Shown: one piece after another, positions 8,787 through 19,910 of the stretch
Layout of the letters: each line of letters begins with the position of its first letter
Numbering within the stretch: the first letter of the stretch is position 1
NCBI RefSeq assembly: GCF_013408665.1
Contig: NZ_JACCCL010000001.1
Location: 2,222,707 to 2,286,706 of the forward strand
Reading direction: 5' to 3'
DNA length: 64,000 nt
Origin: Sporosarcina sp. JAI121
GTDB taxonomy: Bacteria; Bacillota; Bacilli; Bacillales_A; Planococcaceae
Made by a program: the position numbers and the translations under genes
The notes under the pieces: model-generated
What the model saw: only the letters and a program-made list of their open reading frames with translations
What the model was told of the DNA's origin: nothing
Databases searched by the model: none

Positions 8787-9912
8787 TTTTCTCTCCCCCT
8801 TTAAAAAACCAGACGCCGAGCAAAACAACCAATGCGCAGAGCCACAGTATTGGTATCGTCCCGTTCAGTAATGATTGAACAGGACTGAGCGCTTCAACCC
8901 ATACCCACTTCCGTGCTAGCCCATCCAGAGGTATGATTGCCCCGCCAACCACGGCCAAAAGCAGTGCAATCGCAAGGCCGCTTGTATAGTACATAAACAA
9001 TTGCCTATAGAGACTTGCTAGTAAAAATGCAAGGAGATTTATCGTCAACCGGAATACGAAAAGTACAAACAGAACACGAATTGTAAATGCTTCCTGGAAT
9101 AACGATGTAAAAATGATTGCCGTAATGATATCCATGGCATAAATGATTGCTGTAAGTAGCAGTAAAGAACCTAATGCATATTTTTTAAAGGATATTTCGG
9201 TGAATAACCAACGTTGACGCATTGATGGTCGATTTTCCTTCAGCATCCAGTCGAACAGGAAAAATGTCGTGATAATGGCGAAAATTGTCCAAACACCCCA
9301 CGCCTTTACTAACGGAATCGATTGTTCATTCGCCCTATTTTGTTTATCGTAATAGGAAAAACTGGATTGCAGCAGTGCTTCACTTTTTTGCCTGTCTCGA
9401 CTGCTATCAATGATTTCATCATAATGCCATTCTTCTTCCATGCCATATTCCATGAATAAATGTTTGATGACGAAAGCGGCTTTTGAACGTGCTGCGTCTT
9501 GTTGGGCAAATGAAGCAATCGTTTCGACAACTGCTTGATTAGCAAATGATCGATTGGAAGAAAAGGCCACGATAAGCTGATTTCGACGATTCGATAATAT
9601 GTTATCTTCATAACCCTTACGTATAACGAACACACTATCCAGTTCATGCTGCTCTAGTTTATGCAATGCATCATCCAGATTCATGAATTGGATATGGAAA
9701 AGTTCAGTAGCTGCGATATCCTCTACTAATCGTCCGGCCATCTCTGTTTCATCTTCCACTACAAGCGCTACCGGAACTTTTGTCTCTTCCTGCCATGATT
9801 CTATACTTTGCATAATTACCACTGTCATAATAAGCGGGAGGAGCATCCAGCTTAAGAGGCTTTTCCATTCCTTCTTCGAACGCATCAACCGAGTGGAAAC
9901 GATATTCCTCAT
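8779..9912 (-). CDS. ABC-2 type transporter permease (second)
   Basis: A 377-residue membrane protein with the ABC-2 layout: one N-terminal helix (WMLLPLIMTVVIMQS), an extracellular domain of about 170 residues with VALVVEDETEMAGRL and VFVIRKGYEDNIL, then a cluster of five or six helices from about residue 205 to the end (WTIFAIITTFFLFDW, ALGSLLLLTAIIYAM, LNLLAFLLASLY, LLLAVVGGAIIP, LCALVVLLGVWFF). AGAGGTGG precedes the ATG at 9912, which overlaps the upstream stop by one base. It probably pairs with the next permease as a heterodimer. Confidence 0.88.
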   Translation of the reverse strand: MRNIVSTRLMRSKKEWKSLLSWMLLPLIMTVVIMQSIESWQEETKVPVALVVEDETEMAGRLVEDIAATELFHIQFMNLDDALHKLEQHELDSVFVIRKGYEDNILSNRRNQLIVAFSSNRSFANQAVVETIASFAQQDAARSKAAFVIKHLFMEYGMEEEWHYDEIIDSSRDRQKSEALLQSSFSYYDKQNRANEQSIPLVKAWGVWTIFAIITTFFLFDWMLKENRPSMRQRWLFTEISFKKYALGSLLLLTAIIYAMDIITAIIFTSLFQEAFTIRVLFVLFVFRLTINLLAFLLASLYRQLFMYYTSGLAIALLLAVVGGAIIPLDGLARKWVWVEALSPVQSLLNGTIPILWLCALVVLLGVWFFKGGEKNA

Positions 9913-11147
9913 CAAGTCCACCTCTCTTTTCCGATTAACGATAGCCAAAGTAGAACCAATCCGATAGCAGCAACTAGTATTAGCATGTTAAAATTTGCAT
10001 AGTTTCTTCCTTCAAGCACAATTTCAATCATCCAATTGAAGCTTTCGTAGGAAAAGATATACGGCAATGCCCCTTGGATTGCTCGCGGAAAATATAATGT
10101 GGGGATAACCGCGCCGCTTATGAAAATGATTGAGAATGTAAACAGACTCTGCAACATAAGCACAATTTTACGGGATACAACCAAACTGTCGATAAGTGCT
10201 ATGCAAGTTAAGAAAACTAACGCATAAAGGCTTGTAAAAAAACCTAAGCGGAAGTAATCAACCGCATACAACACAAAACCTGTAAACTTATCGGCCATGA
10301 AAAAGGTCACTGCCCCTAGGATTAGGCAAAACCATAAGGAAACGAGTATGCGTGCGAAAATTCGTTGCCACATCGTCACACCAAATATCTTCATCCGTAT
10401 TCGCATAGAATCATGCTCTTCCTTTGCCAACACTGTATAGATGGCAAGAAGCCAGACAGACAGCGCAATAAACCAGGCCGATAATATGTAGTAATGGAAC
10501 GGTGAAGACGTCGCGACGTTTGTAATAACTTCTTCGTCAAGCAACTTATCTTTCCCAAGCGTGTATAATGTGAAGTCCATAAACTGCTGGAACATCATTT
10601 CTTTCCGCTTATCCTTTGACATAACTGTTTCCTTCGCATAGTCATTGATCGTCAGTATAGAAGCTTGTGCCGCCGCAATATAGCGCGTCATGCTTTCAAC
10701 CAGTTCTTTCACGAGAAAACTATCTGTTGGACGCGATGGATTCCCGACAATCGGAATTGTCACAGTCTCCCCTTCATACAGATCAGCTGTAAACCCTTTC
10801 GGAAATAAAAAGTAGGTGCTGATTTCATTTTGCTCCATCAATTTTTCCGCATTGTCTTTCGTTATCGAGACAATTTGGATGAATTGATTGTCCGCGACCG
10901 TTTCTTCCAACAACCCACTGAATAAAAGAGTCTCTTTCGTCTTGTCTTCATCAACTAGCGCCACCCGAATTGGCGAGCCTTCTTCAGGTAGCAATAACCC
11001 CACCGCCAGTCCTAGCAGTAAGCCAATCAAAACAAGCGGAAATAGAAAAAGAAGAAGAAGCGTTCCCCACTTCTTCTTCAATTGCTTATTGTATTGCTGC
11101 ATAAAAAATACTATTCTTTTAATGGATAGCACAATAGTCACTTCCAT
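9912..11147 (-). CDS. ABC-2 type transporter permease (first)
   Basis: About 411 residues with the same plan as its neighbour: N-terminal helix (LLLLFLFPLVLIGLLLGLAVGL), an extracellular segment with IRVALVDEDKTKETLLFSGL and TYFLFPKGFTADL, then a C-terminal helix bundle including SIIFISGAVIPTLYFPR, which matches the GGAIIP turn of the second permease. This family exports drugs, peptides or lipids, and the cargo is not evident. Start codon uncertain: ATG at 11147 has a weak ribosome site, while GTG at 11132 follows GGAAGTGA. Confidence 0.85.
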   Translation of the reverse strand: MEVTIVLSIKRIVFFMQQYNKQLKKKWGTLLLLFLFPLVLIGLLLGLAVGLLLPEEGSPIRVALVDEDKTKETLLFSGLLEETVADNQFIQIVSITKDNAEKLMEQNEISTYFLFPKGFTADLYEGETVTIPIVGNPSRPTDSFLVKELVESMTRYIAAAQASILTINDYAKETVMSKDKRKEMMFQQFMDFTLYTLGKDKLLDEEVITNVATSSPFHYYILSAWFIALSVWLLAIYTVLAKEEHDSMRIRMKIFGVTMWQRIFARILVSLWFCLILGAVTFFMADKFTGFVLYAVDYFRLGFFTSLYALVFLTCIALIDSLVVSRKIVLMLQSLFTFSIIFISGAVIPTLYFPRAIQGALPYIFSYESFNWMIEIVLEGRNYANFNMLILVAAIGLVLLWLSLIGKERWT

Positions 11148-11150
11148 TCT

Positions 11151-12725
11151 TTAAAACGCTCCGATTTCACCTTGCAGCTCTTCCATGAATCCGGATATCC
11201 ATTCTTGGAACTTCGGTGTTATTTCGTTTTCAATGAACGCTTCAATTTCACTCATAGTCATTTTTCCGATATTCACAGTGTCGTCCTTCTCTGCCGGCAT
11301 CTCCACTTTTTTCACAACTTTTCCTTGTTGTTTAAGCAGTAAGCTAATCATATTCTCGCCGATTGAGTCTTCAGAGAACATAAACTCATGATTTGCCTTC
11401 ATTGAATCACTTTCGTGCGTTGCGCTACCTTTCCAAACGAGTTCAGGTTCCATCTCTCCGTCTGTAAAGCCAAATGAACGTGTAAATGATCGTTTTTTAT
11501 CTTTCAGTTCTTCTTTTCCTTTGTAGATGACTTTCATGTCATCCATTATTAGTGTAATGGAATCATCCGCTTTTTTATCTTTCCACGTCAAATCCCCTTT
11601 GATTTGCACTACATTCTCATCACCAAAGCGATCTGTTACGCCGACTTTATAATCCCATTTCTGAGCTGTTTTTTCTAACAATTGTGTACCGCCAATTGTT
11701 AATGTAGTCGTTTCTTCTTTGTTTTCTCCAATACTGATTGTGAATTCGCGTTTCACAATACTATTTGAATGATGCCAAATTGTAGACCGAATACCGTTTG
11801 GAATCGTTAACTTGTCGACGCCTTTAATCGCTTCGTCAAGACCGTCTTCAAAATCGCTGATGATTGTTTCAATATCATTGTTTGAAGCCTCGCCCGCAAT
11901 CGATGAGAGTGTTAGTTGCTCTTTCAGTATCGATTTAAGCTTTTCATCCGTTTTAGCTTTTTCCAATAAATCCTTCAGCAATGCCTTTACTTCTTTTTCA
12001 GTAAGAGTCATTTCCAATTTTTTCGTTTTCAACTTATTATCAAATACAGTGATTTCTTCTTTTTCACTTGTAAATGCATCTTCCGGAATCTCTTGCGCCA
12101 AGTACTTGATATATTCCTTTTCTATATATGTACGGGATTCCTCCGTCATAGAAAAGCCCTCTTCGAATAGCTGGGAAAGCCCAAGGTTTTCATTTCCTTT
12201 ATAATCCGGATCGATTTCTCTCATCAGCTTGCCGAAATCTTTATCATCGAAGCGGATCAGTTCATCCATAAACGGAAGGGATGCAACTAGTTTCTCTGTT
12301 GTAGCAAAGTATGAACCGAAGTCCACTTTCATGCTGCCCAGTACTCCGTCAAATTGCACTTCCATCTCTTTCTTCACCGGATCATTGACTTGTTTCATGG
12401 AAAGCTTAGCACTGTTCAGAATGCTTTGAACTTCCTGCATTTCATAGTCTACAGTCGGGTCATTCCATTCAGCTGACAAGTCATAGTTCGTTTCCACAGG
12501 TTTATCTTGTTGGGTTTCAATCCACTTGAGTTCATTCTTATAACGATCGTCAAAGATTTCCCACACTTGTTTAACTGTTCCTGATTCTGCTAAAAAGTAT
12601 TGCACTTTGGGTGATTTATTCACTAATAAAAATGCTGATACACTTCCGCCTAAGATCACCAACGCAGTTACGACCGCGACGATTAACAACCTGGGCGATT
12701 TTTTCTTTACTGCTTTTTCTTCCAA
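11151..12725 (-). CDS. DUF6583-type membrane-anchored protein, first gene of the ABC unit
   Basis: About 524 residues: short basic N-terminus, one membrane segment (LLIVAVVTALVILGGSVSAFLLV), then a long hydrophilic, lysine- and glutamate-rich extracellular region with no catalytic motif I recognise. It resembles proteins annotated DUF6583 that sit beside ABC-2 transporters in Bacillales. The TTG at 12725 lies after AAGGGGGAG and is preferred to an ATG nine codons upstream, which overlaps the ribosome site. Three bases separate its stop from the first permease, so it is probably a dedicated extracellular partner of that transporter (inference). Confidence 0.75.
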   Translation of the reverse strand: MEEKAVKKKSPRLLIVAVVTALVILGGSVSAFLLVNKSPKVQYFLAESGTVKQVWEIFDDRYKNELKWIETQQDKPVETNYDLSAEWNDPTVDYEMQEVQSILNSAKLSMKQVNDPVKKEMEVQFDGVLGSMKVDFGSYFATTEKLVASLPFMDELIRFDDKDFGKLMREIDPDYKGNENLGLSQLFEEGFSMTEESRTYIEKEYIKYLAQEIPEDAFTSEKEEITVFDNKLKTKKLEMTLTEKEVKALLKDLLEKAKTDEKLKSILKEQLTLSSIAGEASNNDIETIISDFEDGLDEAIKGVDKLTIPNGIRSTIWHHSNSIVKREFTISIGENKEETTTLTIGGTQLLEKTAQKWDYKVGVTDRFGDENVVQIKGDLTWKDKKADDSITLIMDDMKVIYKGKEELKDKKRSFTRSFGFTDGEMEPELVWKGSATHESDSMKANHEFMFSEDSIGENMISLLLKQQGKVVKKVEMPAEKDDTVNIGKMTMSEIEAFIENEITPKFQEWISGFMEELQGEIGAF

Positions 12726-13009
12726 TTTATTCTCCCCCTTATAATGACACATGAAAAAGAAATAGTTGCTATGTAGGTTGAAATGAAGAATTCCATAGAA
12801 ACAGCTTCGGCTACCCCTGTTTAGGCGCCTTCGCTCAGTTTAATAGATATTCATCTGTTCAACTTACATAACTGTTTTAATTTTCCTTTATTCACATTTT
12901 TTCATACTATCATAAGCTATGTAGTTACTCAAAAAAAGATTGGAAAACTTCCCCTTTCATTAACAAATGATAGTTTATGACTAGCACTCTAGTCATGCCA
13001 ATGGAATCA
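12726..13009. repeat. promoter-side intergenic region with a decayed family A repeat (about 12773-12890)
   Basis: Contains GTTGAAATGAAGAATTCC, ACAGCTTCGGCTACCCCTGT, TAGGCGCCTTCGCT and ATTCATCTGTTCAACTTACA, the right half of family A. No reading frame of note between here and the argG terminator. Confidence 0.55.
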
Positions 13010-13057
13010 TAAAAACCGGGGAGTATTCTACTAACTACAGTAGGAGGCTCCCCGGTT
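13010..13057 (-). terminator. argG terminator
   Basis: AACCGGGGAG and CTCCCCGGTT pair around a 24-base loop; the minus strand continues into a T run. It closes a single-gene argG transcript. Confidence 0.85.
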
Positions 13058-13062
13058 CGAGA

Positions 13063-14274
13063 TCAATTATTTTTTACTGATTGTTTTTTGTTTACCATGC
13101 TATGAACTTCTGTCGGCAAGCCCCATAGTTTGATAAACCCAATTGCTGCGGACTGGTCAAACGAATCGTCGGATGTATAAGTCGCCAGGTTCATGTCGTA
13201 CAGTGAATTCGCTGACTTTCTGCCCTCAACGATTGCATGGCCTTTGAATAACTTTACTCGCACTGTTCCGTTGACATACTGCTGTGTTTCTTTGATGAAG
13301 GCTTCTAGTGCATTTTTGAGTGGCGAGAACCAAAGACCGTTATAGATTAATTCGCTCAACTTTTGTGAAATGATCGGTTTAAAATGAGCCAGCTCTTTAA
13401 CTAGTGTTAGATCTTCCAATTCTTTATGAGCTTTCAATAAGATGATTGCACCCGGGCACTCGTACACTTCACGTGATTTGATGCCAACCAGACGGTTTTC
13501 CACATGGTCGATTCTTCCGACACCATGTTTCCCGCCTATATCATTCAGTTTCAAAATCAGCTCACTGAGTGGATATTTCTGACCATCAATACTGACGGGA
13601 ACGCCTTTCTCAAAATCAATTTCAATGATATCCGGGGTATCAGGTGCATTTTCAATCGAAACCGTTAGTTCGAATGCATCTTCAGGCGGCGCCGCCCACG
13701 GATCTTCCAGGATTCCACATTCATTAGCACGTCCCCATAGGTTTTGGTCAACGGAATACGGGCTATCAAGATCGATTGGAATCGGGATGTTTTTCTCCTT
13801 CGCGTAAGCAATCTCTTCTTCACGCGACCAACTCCATTCACGGACAGGAGCAAGGACTTCCAATGTAGGATCCAATGCTTTAATGGCCACTTCAAAACGT
13901 ACCTGGTCATTCCCTTTACCCGTACAGCCGTGTGCGACTGCCATGGCATTTTCTTTGTGTGCCACTTCAACGAGCTTTTTCGAAATGAGCGGGCGTGATA
14001 GTGCAGAAACGAGCGGGTATTTGTTTTCATAATAGGTCTGCGCTTGAAGAGACAACAACGCATACTCTTGTGCAAATTCTTCTTTCGCATCAATCACATA
14101 ACTGTTCACTGCGCCGACTTGCAACGCTTTCGCCTGGATGAAGTCCAAGTCTTTTCCTTCTCCGACATCAAGACAAACCGCTACTACTCCGTACCCTTGT
14201 TCTGTTAGCCACTGTACCGCCACAGAAGTATCGAGTCCACCCGAATAAGCTAAAACCACTTTTTTCTTACTCAT
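13063..14274 (-). CDS. argG: ArgG, argininosuccinate synthase
   Basis: ATP-dependent condensation of citrulline and aspartate to argininosuccinate. N-terminal PP-loop [18 protein letters not shown], then [17 protein letters not shown] and the aspartate/citrulline-binding segment [17 protein letters not shown]; about 403 residues, the usual length. Two ATGs lie at 14277 and 14274 behind AAAGGGG; the second gives the common MSKKKV start. Unlike many Bacillales it is not followed by argH: a terminator comes directly after it. A candidate arginine-repressor site lies upstream. Confidence 0.96.
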   Translation of the reverse strand: MSKKKVVLAYSGGLDTSVAVQWLTEQGYGVVAVCLDVGEGKDLDFIQAKALQVGAVNSYVIDAKEEFAQEYALLSLQAQTYYENKYPLVSALSRPLISKKLVEVAHKENAMAVAHGCTGKGNDQVRFEVAIKALDPTLEVLAPVREWSWSREEEIAYAKEKNIPIPIDLDSPYSVDQNLWGRANECGILEDPWAAPPEDAFELTVSIENAPDTPDIIEIDFEKGVPVSIDGQKYPLSELILKLNDIGGKHGVGRIDHVENRLVGIKSREVYECPGAIILLKAHKELEDLTLVKELAHFKPIISQKLSELIYNGLWFSPLKNALEAFIKETQQYVNGTVRVKLFKGHAIVEGRKSANSLYDMNLATYTSDDSFDQSAAIGFIKLWGLPTEVHSMVNKKQSVKNN

Positions 14275-14302
14275 CATATATATCCCCTTTCATGCATCTT
14301 AC

Positions 14303-14318
14303 TGTATAATTATGCGTA
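14303..14318. promoter_or_regulatory. candidate ARG box (ArgR/AhrC operator) upstream of argG
   Basis: TGTATAATTATGCGTA is an imperfect palindrome around ATAATTAT, resembling the ARG box consensus (TGAATAATTATTCA core). It lies about 30 bp before the argG start and just downstream of a plausible minus-strand promoter (TTGTGT, 16 bp, TATTAT). Confidence 0.5.
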
Positions 14319-14389
14319 ACTTAGTATTTTTATAATACCATATTTGCAAATTAACACAATAGTTTTTACCCAAATAAATTATCAAAAAG

Positions 14390-14427
14390 AAAAAGAGTAC
14401 ACAATTGCTATCTTGTGTACTCTTTTT
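14390..14427 (-). terminator. gdhA terminator
   Basis: AAAAAGAGTACACAA / TTGTGTACTCTTTTT perfect 15 bp stem with an 8-base loop. T runs on both strands. Confidence 0.9.
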
Positions 14428-14444
14428 ATGGGACTGTCATAAGA

Positions 14445-16023
<1,579 letters not shown>

Positions 16024-16052
16024 TTTACATCTTTCAGAAGAGGGTGTATTAT
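16024..16052 (+). promoter_or_regulatory. promoter of the 46-residue peptide gene
   Basis: TTTACA, 17 bp, TATTAT on the plus strand, about 95 bp before the start codon. Confidence 0.55.
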
Positions 16053-16148
16053 TTAACTATTCAGTAACTATTGATCAGCATCTACTGACAAGTACGATTT
16101 TCAATCGTTACTAGAAAATGACAACCAGGAGAAAGAGGGAGAATGTTT

Positions 16149-16289
16149 ATGACAATCAAAAAAGGAATACGTGCGTTTCTAGGTGCGAACATTATGTTAA
16201 TCATGACTTTCGCTTTCTTGCCTGCTTTAATTTTCAACCCGGATGTAGAACTGCTGACAACGTTCAGTAAATACCTGAACAAAGACTGA
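16149..16289 (+). CDS. small single-span membrane peptide, unknown function
   Basis: Encodes 46 residues starting MTIKKGIRAFLGANIML: a basic N-terminus, one hydrophobic segment (IMLIMTFAFLPALIF) and a short polar tail ending YLNKD. AGAGGGA lies eight bases before the ATG at 16149; another ATG two codons upstream is too close to it. It has its own promoter (16024-16052) and a strong terminator (16326-16366), which supports a real monocistronic gene despite its size. I do not recognise the family. Confidence 0.65.
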   Translation: MTIKKGIRAFLGANIMLIMTFAFLPALIFNPDVELLTTFSKYLNKD

Positions 16290-16325
16290 TCCTCTCAAAA
16301 AAACTGTTAAATTCCAGACACGGAT

Positions 16326-16366
16326 AAAATGAACCGCAAGTGCCAAGGCACCGCGGTTCATTTTTT
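16326..16366 (+). terminator. terminator of the small membrane peptide gene
   Basis: AAAATGAACCGC paired with GCGGTTCATTTT, followed by Ts. Confidence 0.85.
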
Positions 16367-16455
16367 CGGCTAAAGGAAATTATAAAACCTCGTTCTGTAA
16401 ATAACTTTCAAAATAGGAATCACACTCCGAATTCGAACGCCCTGCACTGTTGGTT

Positions 16456-17748
16456 CTAAATTTTACGTATAGTGAAATTGTCTTGTAATAACAACCAATT
16501 TTGTGGGAAAGCCAAGCCGAGCTTCCAATACATAATTCCACGTAAATTAAACTGTTTGATCAAGTCAAACTTCGCCTGTATGCTGCGTGCATCTTCAAAC
16601 CATACTTCATGAGGTACTCCTGTATCATCTGTATAGTTGAAATGTGGTGCTTGCGCTACATAATCATATTGAATGTCGACCTCTTGCTGGACTGCAATCG
16701 CCAGCGCCTGTTGCGGACTAACCGCTCTGGCAGCAGATCCACCTTGGCTAGGAAAAGGTGATGACCAGTCATAGCCGTATAGATTTTGACCTAAAAATAT
16801 TTTTTCACGCGGGATTTGAGTCACAGCATACTCAACGACATTCCGGACAGGGCCGATCGGGCTAACCGCTTGCGGATCGCTGTACGTATATCCCCATTCA
16901 TATGTCATCAGGGATACGAAATCCGCGATTTCCCCGTGGGTACGATAGTCATGGGCGCCGTAAATCCCTGTCCGGACGTCACTTGTCATGGGCGCAAGCG
17001 CAGTGGAAATTGTGAACCCGGCTTGATGGATGCGATCTCTCGCTTTCCGAAGGAAGCTATTGTACAGTTCGCGATCCTCCGAATGTAATATTTCAAAGTC
17101 AAAATGGATGTCCTTATATCCGACATCATTGGCAACTTGGATGAGGTTTCCGAACAGGCGGTTTTGGGCCGCTTCATCTGTAAATAGTGCATGTGCAAGA
17201 TCCGCATTAAAAGCAAACTCTTCCAAATTTGTTACGACTAGTGCATTCGCTGCACCGGCTGATTGGGCTATATTCGGAATATCATCTATCGAGGGTGCCT
17301 TTAATGAACCGTCACGCTGTGCTTCATAACTGAACATAGCGAGATACGTAAGTGAATCGGCTCGATTTCTTACTTCGTCAATCATCGCTTGAGTGACTGG
17401 AGTCCGCGGTTCAACATAAAGTAATGATTCAGCCAGCTTTTTCGGTTTTGGCGGAATATATAGACGCTGACCGATTTGAAGTGTTTGAGTTGTTGATAGC
17501 CTGTTGATTGTTGCTAGCTCATTGACTGTCATACCATACAATCCGGCAATGACATACAGTGATTGACCCGGCTGAACCCAGTGGAAGCTGCCGGTTGTCG
17601 GAATGACTAAGGCTTGACCAACAACGAGCCGTGATGGATCCGGCAATTCATTAGCTTGTGCAATATCCGTGTAATTAATGCCGTAAGCCCGCGCAATACC
17701 ATACAAACTTTGCCCTTTTTGAACCACATGAATTTGCATACGCTTCAT
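16456..17748 (-). CDS. YaaH/SleL-like spore cortex lysin: two LysM plus GH18
   Basis: About 430 residues. Two LysM repeats at the N-terminus (IHVVQKGQSLYGIARAYG and FHWVQPGQSLYVIAGLYG) anchor it to peptidoglycan; from about residue 115 comes a GH18-type chitinase fold with DIHFDFEILHSED (DxxDxE-like catalytic strand), SLMTYEWGYTYSDP and MYWKLGLAFPQNW. The length and plan match B. subtilis YaaH (SleL), an N-acetylglucosaminidase acting on cortex fragments at germination. Start uncertain between ATGs at 17748 and 17739. The CotF-type coat gene is divergent from it, fitting a sporulation role. Confidence 0.88.
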   Translation of the reverse strand: MKRMQIHVVQKGQSLYGIARAYGINYTDIAQANELPDPSRLVVGQALVIPTTGSFHWVQPGQSLYVIAGLYGMTVNELATINRLSTTQTLQIGQRLYIPPKPKKLAESLLYVEPRTPVTQAMIDEVRNRADSLTYLAMFSYEAQRDGSLKAPSIDDIPNIAQSAGAANALVVTNLEEFAFNADLAHALFTDEAAQNRLFGNLIQVANDVGYKDIHFDFEILHSEDRELYNSFLRKARDRIHQAGFTISTALAPMTSDVRTGIYGAHDYRTHGEIADFVSLMTYEWGYTYSDPQAVSPIGPVRNVVEYAVTQIPREKIFLGQNLYGYDWSSPFPSQGGSAARAVSPQQALAIAVQQEVDIQYDYVAQAPHFNYTDDTGVPHEVWFEDARSIQAKFDLIKQFNLRGIMYWKLGLAFPQNWLLLQDNFTIRKI

Positions 17749-17906
17749 CTACCTTTCGTTGACATAAAATGTCCTCTACTTAAGACTATTTTTGTCGGAA
17801 GGAAATTATGCATAGTTTATTTTCAAACGTTGGCTTCCGCGAATATTCTTCATGAAATCATCCATACTACTCTCGATGAAAAACAATTGAAGGAGGAGTT
17901 ATTGAA

Positions 17907-18557
17907 TTGACACAAAACCCATTCGGTCAATCGCACAATCAAACTAACCAAAATATGCATACGGGTGCTGTACCGCCGCAGATGAATCACGGCGGTCATG
18001 AATTGTTCGATGTCCATGAAGCTTTATCCGGTACTGTCGCCGCTTTGAATCAAGCGATGCTTCTGCGACCGCATGTGCAGGATCCCGAGTTACTGGATAT
18101 TTTGGATCGCCAATACCGTTTCACTTTGGATGAATATAACATTACAGTTGAAGCTTTTAAAACGGGGCAAGATCCATCCCATCCGACAGGCAGCTATAAA
18201 ATGAAACAAGGAAATGACTTCGTATATGGATTGAAGCCATCCCAACCAAAAAAGCCGATGCAGTCCGTTTCGGAAATAACGGACGAAATCATTTCCGGCT
18301 TTTTACTTGGTTCCGCCAAAGCCGGGGCATCGATGAAAACAATGGCTGCAACAGAAACGTGTAATCCCGTCGTTCGCCGCGTTCTTGCCGATTCCGTTCC
18401 GAATTGTATTGAAATGGCTTATGAATTGTCGATTTATCAAAATAAGCATCATTATTATCAAGTACCGCAACTTGCCCAGCAAGACATGCAACAACTATTG
18501 AATTCATTTGCTTCCTCAACAGGTCAACCGGGAATGCCGAATAATACGCTCCAGTAA
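17907..18557 (+). CDS. CotF-type spore coat protein
   Basis: About 216 residues. Gln/Asn/His-rich N-terminal tail (HNQTNQNMHT), then a helical CotF-like domain with HELFDVHEALSGTVAALNQAMLLRPHVQDPELLDILDRQ and, near the C-terminus, NCIEMAYELSIYQNKHHYYQVPQ. CotF-family proteins are ferritin-like spore coat or coat-associated proteins. A TTG start at 17907 sits 8 bases behind AAGGAGGAG. Followed by its own terminator. Spore location is from the family, not from visible sigma factor boxes. Confidence 0.85.
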   Translation: MTQNPFGQSHNQTNQNMHTGAVPPQMNHGGHELFDVHEALSGTVAALNQAMLLRPHVQDPELLDILDRQYRFTLDEYNITVEAFKTGQDPSHPTGSYKMKQGNDFVYGLKPSQPKKPMQSVSEITDEIISGFLLGSAKAGASMKTMAATETCNPVVRRVLADSVPNCIEMAYELSIYQNKHHYYQVPQLAQQDMQQLLNSFASSTGQPGMPNNTLQ

Positions 18558-18559
18558 TA

Positions 18560-18597
18560 AAATCAGGTGCCCAATTCAACTGGGCACCTGATTTTTT
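18560..18597 (+). terminator. terminator after the CotF-type gene
   Basis: TCAGGTGCCCA / TGGGCACCTGA stem with short loop and T run. Confidence 0.9.
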
Positions 18598-18887
18598 AGT
18601 TCTTAACACCCAATTAGTTTAATGCATGCATTACTGTAGATGTCGTTCGTTATAGTGATTAAATCTTCCCCGAATTTTCTTGATGCGATAGCAAGTTCGA
18701 GTCTAGTCCCCGTAATAACCATGTGGATCCCAAGCAGATTCACGATTTTGTGTAAACAGTAAGTAATATTGAACCTACAAGTTCGACTTTCGTACCTGTT
18801 ACTAGTTTTGAAACCGAATCATTTAAATAGATTGTTTTATAATCCGAATGAAGGGCTGTTGGCTAAGCAGCCGGAATTCCTCTCAAG
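18598..18887. other. intergenic region, nothing recognised
   Basis: About 290 bp between the coat-gene terminator and the end of the pseudouridine synthase gene. No convincing frame, repeat or RNA structure seen; several short frames lack ribosome sites. Confidence 0.35.
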
Positions 18888-19796
18888 TTATTTTGATTTC
18901 GAAATAAGCGCTGAAGGAACATCTGCTTTGAAACGGACAAGTTCCCCATTTCCAGGATGCAATAATGCTAACGCAGTAGCATGGAGTCCAATCCGCTTGA
19001 TTGGGTTAACAGTTGAACCATATTTTTTATCGCCGACAATTGGATGTCCAAGGTCTTCCATATGAACGCGTATTTGATTTTTGCGCCCTGTCTCCAATTG
19101 AATTTCAAGTAAAGTGAAGTTATTATTCGACTGCAGTTTTTTATAGTGGGTAACTGCATGCTGGCCGCCGTTATCGGTCGGATTTGAGTACACTTTGAAT
19201 GTTTTACTTTCTTTTAACCACGATGAAATCGTACCCTCATTTTTCCTAACGACACCTTCAACGAGTGCAGTATACGTACGTTCTTTCACCACTTCGTTCC
19301 ATGCTGCCTGTAATGCATTCTTCACGATTTCACTTTTAGCGAATAACATCACACCCGATGTGTCTCTGTCAAGACGGTGGACAATATAAACACGATTTCG
19401 TGGATTGCTCTCTTTTACATAGTCCATCAGCTGTCTGTAAGCTGTCATGTCTTCTGGATTTTTCGAAGCGACCGATAACAGACCTGCTTCTTTATTGATA
19501 ACGATAATATCGTCATCTTCATGCAAAATAGTTACGCCGACAAGCGTCTCCTCTTTCATTGCAGCCCGGTTTTTAAGGATTTCTACGGACTGTCCGGGCT
19601 TTAGGAGATGGTTATGTTGTGTAACCATCTTCCCATCAACTGTCACTTGCCCGCGTGTCAATATGGATTTCACTGAGTTACGGCTGCTTTTGGACATCTT
19701 CTCTAATAAAAAGGGTAATAATTCACTTGGTTCTTTGACCGGATATATTGCCGTATCGCCTTTTCTGTTAGCTGAATTCGTATGATTTTTTTTCAT
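18888..19796 (-). CDS. RluA-family pseudouridine synthase
   Basis: Isomerises uridine to pseudouridine in rRNA or tRNA. An S4-like N-terminal domain (SRNSVKSILTRGQVTVDGK) is followed by the catalytic motif VHRLDRDTSGVMLFAKS with the conserved Asp, and by ETGRKNQIRVHMEDLGHPIVGDKKYG, another family signature. About 302 residues. The ATG at 19796 is nine bases from GAGGAG; the frame stays open to 19853 but without a ribosome site. Which of the RluA/RluD/YlyB substrates applies cannot be decided. Confidence 0.92.
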   Translation of the reverse strand: MKKNHTNSANRKGDTAIYPVKEPSELLPFLLEKMSKSSRNSVKSILTRGQVTVDGKMVTQHNHLLKPGQSVEILKNRAAMKEETLVGVTILHEDDDIIVINKEAGLLSVASKNPEDMTAYRQLMDYVKESNPRNRVYIVHRLDRDTSGVMLFAKSEIVKNALQAAWNEVVKERTYTALVEGVVRKNEGTISSWLKESKTFKVYSNPTDNGGQHAVTHYKKLQSNNNFTLLEIQLETGRKNQIRVHMEDLGHPIVGDKKYGSTVNPIKRIGLHATALALLHPGNGELVRFKADVPSALISKSK

Positions 19797-19910
19797 TGTA
19801 GTAAACTCCTCACTCTCATCTCTTATTATCCTCAAATTGCCTCGACAATACAAACGCTGTATGATTAAACGAAGGAATTAATTAAAAAAAGTAAGTAAAA
19901 GGGGATTTTT

